A stretch of DNA of 64,000 nt from Sycobia sp. Sy_11. Its lineage: Eukaryota > Arthropoda > Insecta > Hymenoptera > Epichrysomallidae. Where the stretch lies: positions 62,001 to 126,000 of the forward strand of contig JACCIC010000343.1 of the NCBI GenBank assembly GCA_018907035.1, in the 5' to 3' direction. A program made the position numbers and the translations under genes. How positions within the stretch are numbered: the first letter of the stretch is position 1; each line of letters begins with the position of its first letter. Shown one piece after another: positions 56,000 through 64,000 of this stretch. The notes below the pieces were generated by a model. That model was not told where the DNA came from. It saw only the letters and a list, made by a program, of their open reading frames with translations, and ran no database searches.

Positions 56000-56919
56000 T
56001 TGTTATTTAGGTAGAAATATACTGTTAGTGAATTTTGTTCAATTACTATATATAAGTGTCGTTGTTATGTATTTTAATAAACATATCTTAAATGCAGTGA
56101 CTATTTTTTAATAAATTTCATAATTTATTATGTGTTCATTTTAGTTAATAAATTTAGAACATTTTATTTTATGAATCTTGTATTTATTAGTTTCTTTTCA
56201 GAAATTTTTTATATTAGAATTAAATTAATATAAATTTTTATTGCTGATTATTTATGCATCCAATAACAAGAAAAACTTATTCTTGCTTTTGCTGTACCAA
56301 TAAATAGCAATACCTAGTAACGTGCCAGACTGTGGGAAAAACATAATTACAGCTGATATTTATCCATCAAATTTTAATTGTTGCGCCTTCCACGGATTAA
56401 GAAAAACTGCACTTTTTAATGACATACTCGCCATAAAAAGTGTTCTTGTATAAAATTCAATATTCGTTCGAATTTTCATTATATTGTATAAAATTCTCTA
56501 ACCTAATCTCCAAACTCAACTTTGTGGCACTGTTGTATCACGTAACAATAGCAGAATAGGTATAATTTACTTATTTATTGACGGAAATTCTGCAAAATAG
56601 AAACATAATGAAACAAAATTCACTACATAAGAACTTTAATATAATAAAAATTTTTTGCACAAAACTTTTTTTGAATCGTAGTATAATGAAATAGCTTTGT
56701 ATTAAGTATTATTACAAGTAATATAATGGTATAATATTAACGCAATAATTACTTATGAATCTCGACACCTAATATTAAAGAATATATAGCACGGCCGTCC
56801 GAAGCCTGTACTATCCATACTGGCCTTCGGGGCGCGGTCGCGTTCCTTGATATTTAAAATCAACGATCGTATTGCTTAAAAAAGACATTTGCTTTTTCGA
56901 CATCAAAAAAATATTTCAG
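56000..56919. other. AT-rich spacer with a small GC hairpin
   Basis: No gene recognised. At about 56792-56845, CCGAAGCC and GGCCTTCGG can pair around a 15-base loop within a GC-rich patch. Confidence 0.4.
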
Positions 56920-56921
56920 TA

Positions 56922-58209
56922 CGAGGCTGGATTGATAAGTTTCCGGCCTGACCAAGAGATGGCGCCACTAGGCCTACCTTGAGGTGGCGTTCTATAGTAC
57001 CATCCTTAGATAGCTTGTAGCTATAGTTTCAGTCCGATCGCTATGTTAGTTTAGGTTTGAGAGCACGCTGAACAAGCCGCCTCTGTGTTTTTCGTAAAAA
57101 TGGAAAAGCTGAAAAATCGTGCTGTCATCAAATACTTTTATTTGAAGGAGTTAACGCTGAAGGAAATTAAAGAAGAGATGGACTCAACACTGGGGACATC
57201 GTCACCATCATATTCAACCATCAAGCAGTGGCTTTTCGAGTTTAAAAAGGGTCGTGTGAGCACCTCTGATGAGCCTCGCTCAGGACGCCCCATCGAGGTC
57301 ACAACTCCAGATATGATCGAAAAAATCAAATAGTGCTCAAAGACCGCAGATTAAAAGTGCGTGAGATAGCCGAGACCTGTAAGATGTCATAGGAACGTGT
57401 ACAAAATATTTTGCACCAACATTTGTATATGGAAAAGTTCTGTACAAGATGGGTGCCGCGTTTGCTAACAGTCGACCAGAAACTGATTCGAAAGAACATT
57501 TCTACCGCCAATTTTGTGTTGTATAAGCGTAATCCAAGCGAATGTTTGCGTTGATTCGTAACCGTTAACGAATCTTGGGTCCACCACTACACTCCTGAAA
57601 CCAAACAACAGTCTAAATAGTGGATTAGACCAGTGGAACCAACTCCAAAGAAGGCAAAAACTATTTTTTCGGCGAACAAGCTTATGGCTACTGTTTTTTG
57701 GGATGCAAGAGGTATTATATATATTGATTACCTTGAAAAGGGTAAAACTATCACTGGTCAATACTACGCAGACTTATTACAATGTTTGAGCCACGAAGTG
57801 AAAATTAAACGACCTCATCTAGCGAAAAATAAAATCCTGTTTCATCACGATAACGCACCAGCGCACACGTCAATCGTTGCGATGGCTAAAATCAACGATC
57901 TAAAATTTGAATTGATGCCGCACCCTCCCTACTCTCCAGACCTAGCCCCGAGTGACTATTATCTGTTTGCTAACCTCAAAAGATGGCTTGGCGGTAAGAG
58001 ATTTGCAGACAATAAAGAAATAATTGAAGCTGCAAATGGGTATTTTGAAGAGCTTGATCAATCAATCTATAGAGATGGCATTACTAGACTAGAACACCTC
58101 TATGAGAAATGTATCAGCCTAGGAGAAGATTATGTTGAGAAATAAAAAAAAAATTCTTAAAAACGTTGTTTTTCTTGGTCAGGCCGGAAACTTATCAATT
58201 CACCCTCGT
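56922..58209 (+). mobile_element. mariner of a second type, complete ends
   Basis: Inverted ends CGAGGCTGGATTGATAAGTT and, reversed from the right, CGAGGGTGAATTGATAAGTT, both continuing TTCCGGCCTGACCAAGA. TA lies outside each end (56920-56921 and 58210-58211). Length is 1288 bp. The sequence differs from copies 1-3 and the remnant at 36597, so at least three mariner lineages occur here. Confidence 0.93.
57100..58145 (+). pseudogene. mariner transposase of the second type, inactivated
   Basis: Starts MEKLKNRAVIKYFYLKELTL with a helix-turn-helix region (STIKQWLFEFKKGR and DEPRSGRP). A frameshift near 57326 follows. Stops appear near 57389, 57553 and 57619. The frame then runs open from 57633 to 58145 with KTITGQYYADLL, LFHHDNAPAHTS and PPYSPDLAPSDYYLF, keeping the second and third catalytic aspartates. 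The first catalytic block reads TVNESWVHHYTPE where D is expected in place of N. The motif style recalls mellifera-type mariners (tentative). It cannot encode an active enzyme. Confidence 0.9.
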
Positions 58210-58211
58210 AT

Positions 58212-59486
58212 GCTACTTACATAAATTATTTATTTTGAATAAGCGATTATATAACTGTTTACAAATAAGCCATTCCCTTAATTTAAAAAACATTCCTTTA
58301 AATTAAAAAAAATTTTCTTTGTACTTAAAAGTGCCAGAAAGTTCTTATATGATAACTAACATAATCGTGGAACATTTTGGAGTTTTAATGAACATTGTTG
58401 ATTTTCCTCGAAAGAATTGTTAGCAACATTTTTTATTTTAAAAAATATGATGTCAGAATGAATATTATACTATTACATTACTTTCAATGCTGAAAAAAAG
58501 AAATTATTATATTTTACTTCATCATTTACTCTAATTCAATGAACTCTTTTCAGATCAATTATGTTTTTTTAAATTATAAAAATTTAATTTCAATTCAATT
58601 AGTTAATATATTTAAAGATATCTTTTTTTATAGTAAAAAGCAGTTATTTATACGAAATGAATATTCGGTTATTTCAATTTCAACAGATGTCTTTATTTAA
58701 TATTACGTTGTATCAGAAACAACATTTCCTACATATAAGTATACACTGACAACAATGGTTTTGTTAATTTGAATAAATGTTTTTTAATTAAATAAATGAT
58801 TAATTGATATACCATTACTTAAGCATTTATGGATGATGAGCAATTTCTATATGTAACATACTCAAATATTTTCTTAGTGAAAAAACACGAATATTTGTTT
58901 TATCAAATTCGATTCTTGATTTTAAAAATATTCATTTGTTTTAGATAAATATTTCTTAAAATACAATACTTTAATCTGGAATTGTTCAGCAAAATATAAA
59001 ACGAAATTTCAGTATTTTAACTTTAAAAGCATTCATTTTTGCAATCTCAAAGTAAGTTAAAGACTAAGCCAAAAAGGCTATATGTAGGTAGATATATTGC
59101 AATTAAGAATAATTATATTTTTACATATTTTCTCATCCTTTTCATTGTATTCTATATATTTTATATTACGTTTTATATTTATATTATGCACAACGGAACG
59201 CAACTAAATTTCAAACTCAAGCACACATTTAATAAGTTTAAAACAAAATACAAGTATATTATTTATTATATAAAAATAGTACAATTTAATCTATAATTAA
59301 CGATCAATAATTCAAACAGGTATAAAAGTACAAAAATTATTTTTTTACAAATATCTGTTCATATAGAAGCTTACTGCTTTTTCCTCAGAAACAAAATTAA
59401 TTGAAAGCGTTCTTTTCCCGAAGTTGATAATTCAAAAGCTCCATCTTTCAAATATTTGCAACTAAAAATGTATATTTGACTATTAA
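58212..59486. other. AT-rich spacer
   Basis: No gene, RNA or element recognised. Frames such as 59039-59296 are hydrophobic AT-driven noise. Confidence 0.45.
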
Positions 59487-59566
59487 ACACACACACACAC
59501 ACCCACACCCACACACACCCACACCCACCCAAACCCACACCCACCCACACCCACACTCACACACAG

Positions 59567-59605
<39 letters not shown>
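59487..59605. repeat. (CA)n / CACCCACA microsatellite
   Basis: About 118 bp of CA dinucleotides with interspersed CCCACA units. Its last CA units abut the R1-clade LINE. Confidence 0.95.
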
Positions 59606-59767
59606 AGTGTGGAGTTTTGTTGCTTTCTCCCATCTGGCGCCTCCCCAGGTTGCGGATAGGGGATGGCTCGCTACAATTTGTAGACGGCACTGAGGAAATA
59701 AAATACTCAGGGCGGACAGAAAAAGCTAATAGGGAGGGCCTCCCGAACTTAAAGCCAATTATGACTA

Positions 59768-61085
59768 ATGTTTGGTATAAACAAGGATATACCCCAGGGA
59801 GTAACTCCGGCAAGACCGGTCAATCTCCTCACCGATTGCGATAGAGTGCAAGCCTCTATGGTCGGTGGTAGCCCCTCGGATTCTGGGGAGGGCAAATCAA
59901 ACATAATCATAGATAGTACACTGGGTACTAAAGGAGATGTCATGATGGATCAAGAAACGACGGATCGAGAAATCTCCATCACGCGCAGAAACAATCACCT
60001 GGAGCGACTTGGTGAGAAGATCAGCCAATTGTTGGACTTTGTCAAAGATAGGCATAACGTGCACAAGACCATTAAGGATCTTGCTCGTTCCATTAATGCC
60101 TCATATAAATACATCAGTATGGCAGAGGATGACCTATTACAGTATCAACGTCCTGGTACACATGAAGTGGTGACTCAGACTACGCCGAGTCTACGCTCTG
60201 ACACCAAACGAAGCGCAGCAGAAGCGATGGTTTCCACTCCTAAAACCATAGGTGGCAAAAGGACGAAAGAACCATCATTGAGCTTAAGGAGACCACTAGA
60301 GTTGGTCGGAGTACCTACAGGCAAGTCTGAAGCCAAAGAAAATCAATGGCAGACCATCAAGCGTAAGAAGCCCAAAGGCAAAGATAAAGAATTATCTAGT
60401 ACACGCAGGCTTAATGGACGAAATAGGCCTAACTCCATTTTGATTAAGGCCAATGAAGGAGTTACATACGCGGAGGTACTGCATAAAATAAAGAATGATC
60501 CGGAGTTATCTCATGTGAAGAATGAGGTTAACAGGATATGCAGAAATGCAAGCGGTGTCCTTGTACTTCAGTTGGAACGGACAGCCAAAGATGCACATGA
60601 GTTGGCACGCATTGTTGAAACTAAGGTTGGCCATAGCGCATCCACTTCGGTCCTGACTAATCTTATTACATTGGAGATTAAAGATATAGATGAGGTCACT
60701 TCAAAGGATGAAGTATTAGAGGCTCTGAAAACACACCTCGAGCTAAAGGAGACTAACCTACAAATCGCTCGTTCCTTGCGGCAAGCTTATGGGGGTACTC
60801 AGACGGCGGTGGTGTCTGTACCATATAGCCACGCAGCTGAGCTACTACGTGCAGGGCATGTTCGAATCGGATGGGTCAGCTGCAGAGTTTGAAAAAAAAC
60901 AGAAATAAAGCGCTGCTTCAGGTGTTGGTAGATTGGCCATTTAGCGTCCGTTTTCTCGGGCCCTGACAGAACTAAACTTTGCAGGCACTGCGGTGGAAAA
61001 GACCATCTATCCAAGCTGTGTGTAAACGGGCCCTGTTGTTTACTCTGTAAATGTGAAGGAAAAAAGGAGATTAACCATCCAGCAT
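59768..61085 (+). pseudogene. R1-clade ORF1 (Gag-like with zinc knuckles), 3' broken
   Basis: The open frame 59768-60892 (374 aa) has a short N-terminal polar region, helices (NHLERLGEKISQLLDFVKDR), a basic K-rich middle (IKRKKPKGKDKEL) and the R1 Gag signature SILIKANEGVTYAEVLHKI. It ends HVRIGWVSCRV. A stop (TGA 60890-60892) and frame changes then separate it from the knuckles: RCFRC, LCRHCGGKDHLSKLC and CCLLCKCEG (about 60910-61050). ORF1 binds the LINE RNA and directs the particle to the nucleus. The first part could still be made, without the nucleic-acid-binding knuckles. The start at 59768 is the first in-frame ATG of the block. Confidence 0.82.
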
Positions 61086-61134
61086 AAAGCTATAAGTGCC
61101 CGATTACCGTGGAGTTTTTAATCAGACATAAAAC

Positions 61135-63969
61135 ATGAGAATACTCCAACTGAATACCAACCATTGCTTAGCAGCTCATGACCTGCTGAAACAGACAGTA
61201 AAGGAGCTAAGAATAGACATTGCTGTAATCTTCGAACCATATTGTGACAGGGTCAGACCACAGCGCTGGATAAGTGACACAAGCAATAGAGCTGCCCTCT
61301 GGATTGGTCAAAATAGGCAGGTACTAAAGCAGTCGAGTCATCGGAGCGAATTGATATCCTGGGCTAAAATACAAGAAATATACGTCTTTAGTGTATATGC
61401 TCCTCCAAGCTTGACGGACAAGCAGTTTGAAATCCTTGTAGCTAAATTAGTTGATGAAGCCATGGACAAGAAACCATTATTAATCGGTGGCGATTTTAAC
61501 GCGTGGTCCACAGCCTGGGGAAGCGCTTCAACAAATAACAGAGGTAGTATGCTGCTTGATGGCCTTAATTCTCTTCAACTCCACGTGGTTAATAAGGGAT
61601 CTGAATCCACTTTCATTAGGGGCGATAAACAATCAGTCATTGATGTAACATTTGCCAGTGATGACTTGATTCAGCGGATCCTTAATTGGAGAGTAAGCGA
61701 CCTTTACACCCACAGTGATCACAGGGCGATCTTGTATGAGATTGCAGAGAAGAAAGTAAAGAACATGTGCAATGAGTGGATGCCAACACGGAAATGGAAC
61801 ATCTGATCGCTAGACTGTGAAGTGTTCGCCACTATAATATCAGAAGAGCGTTTAGAATATGGTGCACCAGGCCATCTGGCAAATGCACTCATGAACCATA
61901 TCTCTGAAGCATGTGATGCATCGATGACTAGGACTAAGAGCGGATTTAAACATCGTCAATCTGTCTACTGGTGGACAAATAAAATTGCAGAATTGCGCAA
62001 ACAATGTCATCGCGCACGTAAACTTGCCCAAAGAGCCCGCACCCATCGTGATACGTTTAATAGTTTATTTAAAGAAGCACAGAGAGCGCTTGTCAAGACC
62101 ATTAAGGCAAGCAAGTGTCGATGCTGGCTTGAACTGTGTGCAGAGGCCAACAATGACTTATGGGGACGACCATACAAAACAGTCATGGCACGATTGAGTA
62201 GGGCACCAATACAACCCACTAGCACGGTATTGATTGACAAGATTGTTTCCGCTCTCTTTCCCAATGACATCCATGGGACTGTACTGCGCACGCAACACTC
62301 GGACGATATACCTCCTATAACAGAAATGGTGCTACATAATGCTTACGCTAGGACTAGAGACAATGCTCCCCTGTCCCTGATGGTATCCCTAATGCGGCAG
62401 TTAAGTTGGTGATACAGAAGAATCCAGCTATATTTCTAAAAGTATATAATGCTTGTCTTCTTGAGGGTATTTTTCCTGATTGCTGGAAAACTCAAAGGTT
62501 AGTCATGTTACCTAAGGGCAATAAGCCACTTGATGATCCTTCATCATACAGGCCATTGTGTATGCTCGACACGGTAGGTAAAATATTTGAAAAAATAATA
62601 TGTAGCCGACTGGAAGTATACACTGAAGGATTGCACGGCTTATCCTCACGCCAATTTGGATTTCGGAAATCAAAATCAACAGTCGATGCCATTAAACTGG
62701 TAGTGTGTACCGCAAGAAATGCAATCAGTGGTAAGAGATGGAAAACAGTAATGTGCCATTGTCGCTCTAGATGTCAAGAATGCCTTTAATTCAGCGCGCT
62801 GGTCTTCTATTATGAGTTCTCTTAAAGAGTTCGGAGTACCTGGTTATTTACAGAATGTCGTTGCCAGCTACTTTGAGAATAGGATAATATTATACCGAAC
62901 AGGTGAAGGTATTGTATCGCATAAGGTTACTGCAGGAGTCCCCCAAGGCTCAGTTATGGGACCTATAGTGTGGAATATTATGTATGATGGTGTGTTGAGG
63001 ATTCCACAATCGCTTGGTTCAATAACAGTAGGGTAGTAAATTGGTTCAATAACAGTAGATAGTATTACTTTTAAAGTTGGTAGCTGCCGCATTAGTTCTG
63101 CGCCGTGTTTACGATAATTTGGTGTACAGCTTGATGCCAGGTTAAACTTCAAAGAGCATCTAAAGATATCTGGCAAAAAAGCGCAACGAGTTTCAGCTGC
63201 CTTGTGTCGGCTCATGCCTAACATTGGTGGCCCACGTCCACCCCAGAGGAAACTATTAGCTTATGTTGTTAATTCTGTCAGCATGTATGCAGCACCAATC
63301 TGGCATCATGCATGTGGAATTAAACCGTATTGTGAGCTGGCCATTGCGACCCGTCGTCGCTCCTGTATACGAATTATTAGTGGTTACAGGACGGTATCTA
63401 CCGACGCTGCTGAGGTACTTGCCGGAATTCTTCCTTTCGATTTAGCTGCAGATGAACTGGCTAGGCTGCACAACATATGTAAGGCCGCAGTGGATTCTCT
63501 ACAAGGTGCTAAAAACGTGGAACATCATCGTTCTATAGAAATATGGCAAAAACGATGGACCGATTTTAGCAAAGGCCAATGGATATATCGTATCCTTCCA
63601 GACATACACAGATGGATCAACAGGAAACACGGGGAATTAGATTTCCACCTAACCCAGTTGCTGACTGAACATGGTTGTTTTAGGTCCTATTTCCATCACT
63701 TTCACCTGGATAATAATGATTTCTGCCCCATCTGTCCGACTTTCGTCGAGGATGCCGAGCATATATTAGTGAGCTGTCCTCGTTTTAGAATACAACGTGA
63801 GCACTTGATGAACATCATCAATAAGCCAATAAGATCAGAGAAAATCCTATTAATAATGGTGGAATCTTCTGAAAACTGGAAGGCAGTAGCCAGTTTCGCA
63901 AAAGAGGTGATGACCAAACTTAGATATGCCGATAGAACTAGGCGAATGGCCCAGGATGAACCAGGCTAA
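61135..63969 (+). pseudogene. R1-clade ORF2 (endonuclease-RT), FADD block missing
   Basis: Endonuclease 61135-61806 (MRILQLNTNHCLAAHDLL, then LLIGGDFNAWSTAWGS, SVIDVTFAS and YTHSDHRAIL) appears intact up to a TGA at 61804. A linker follows (61822-62390), a frameshift near 62390, then RT fingers (PKGNKPLDDPSSYRPLCMLD, FGFRKSKSTVDAI), a frameshift near 62755, DVKNAFNSARW, and GVPQGSVMGPIVWN at 62935-62975. At 63036 the frame stops beside a short direct duplication (GGTTCAATAACAGTAG at about 63017 and 63043) and resumes in thumb-like sequence, so the palm part with FADD is absent. The C-terminus (63202-63969) ends with the Cys/His motif CPICPTFVEDAEHILVSCP. Confidence 0.85.
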
Positions 63970-64000
63970 CTGATTCTATTTTAAGATACAGAGGACGAAC

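Larger units (their letters stand above)
59606..64000 (+). mobile_element. R1-clade non-LTR retrotransposon (Waldo/Mino-like), 3' end outside window
   Basis: The 5' leader starts CAGTGTGGAGTTTTGTTGC right after the (CA)n array. It is followed by ORF1 with an R1-type Gag, zinc knuckles, and ORF2 with an R1-type endonuclease and RT. R1-clade LINEs are often target-specific. Waldo (ACAY repeats) and Mino (AC repeats) are known members that insert in CA-type microsatellites, which fits the 5' junction. The 3' junction lies beyond 64000. ORF2 is inactivated by frameshifts and loss of the FADD-containing block. Confidence 0.8.

Noticed and set aside
59448..59813. Cys/Val/Gly-rich and His/Thr/Pro-rich frames at 59371-59844
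   Set aside because: Translation of the (CA)n microsatellite.
1..64000. tRNA, rRNA, riboswitches, bacterial-type operators
   Set aside because: Apart from the SINE candidate no tRNA-like fold was found by eye, no rRNA signature was seen, and bacterial signals are not expected in this genome.

Overview
The window looks like a stretch of an insect nuclear genome that is almost entirely transposable elements and AT-rich spacer. A hymenopteran (ant or wasp) is my best guess, from the AT-richness, the many (AT)n and (GA)n microsatellites, nearly identical mariner copies, a TGTAACGGCG-type Gypsy LTR family and a DUF4817-type helix-turn-helix fragment. That is recognition from memory, not proof. 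I found no intact host protein-coding gene, no rRNA, no canonical tRNA and no CRISPR array.

Layout: 1-178 is a broken DUF4817-like fragment. 3443-10178 is a full Ty1/copia element with two LTRs, a 5-bp target duplication and a broken gag-pol. 11030-16445 is a decayed LOA/I-type non-LTR retrotransposon. 16870-17017 is a small piggyBac-type MITE. 17622 to about 26068 is a minus-strand Ty3/gypsy element with only its 3' LTR, carrying a 999-bp BEL/Pao 3' fragment in gag. 26071-27391 is mariner copy 1. 27394-30436 is AT-rich spacer. 30437-33730 holds an LTR fragment, a solo LTR and copies of an unclassified complex repeat family. 36597-37143 is a mariner remnant. 39175-40741 is a ZMYM1-like hAT transposase pseudogene. 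41855-42062 is a tRNA-derived SINE candidate. From about 42585 to 51119 a second long copy of the unclassified repeat is interrupted by a minus-strand Jockey-clade LINE, which is interrupted in turn by mariner copy 2. Mariner copy 3 sits in the 5-bp repeat tail of the same copy. 56922-58209 is a different mariner. 59606-64000 is an R1-clade LINE directly abutting a (CA)n array.

The nesting gives a relative chronology: unclassified repeat, then Jockey LINE, then mariner; and gypsy element, then BEL/Pao fragment. Mariner copy 3 is the only element with an apparently intact transposase and both ends, and may be recently active. Both the Jockey and the R1-clade reverse transcriptases have lost the block that should carry the catalytic FADD motif, and the gypsy integrase has lost the segment with its first catalytic aspartate.

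The least explained object is the family at 31210-33645 and 42585-51119. It carries arrays of an exact 60-bp (20-codon) unit that switches orientation in the middle of the array.
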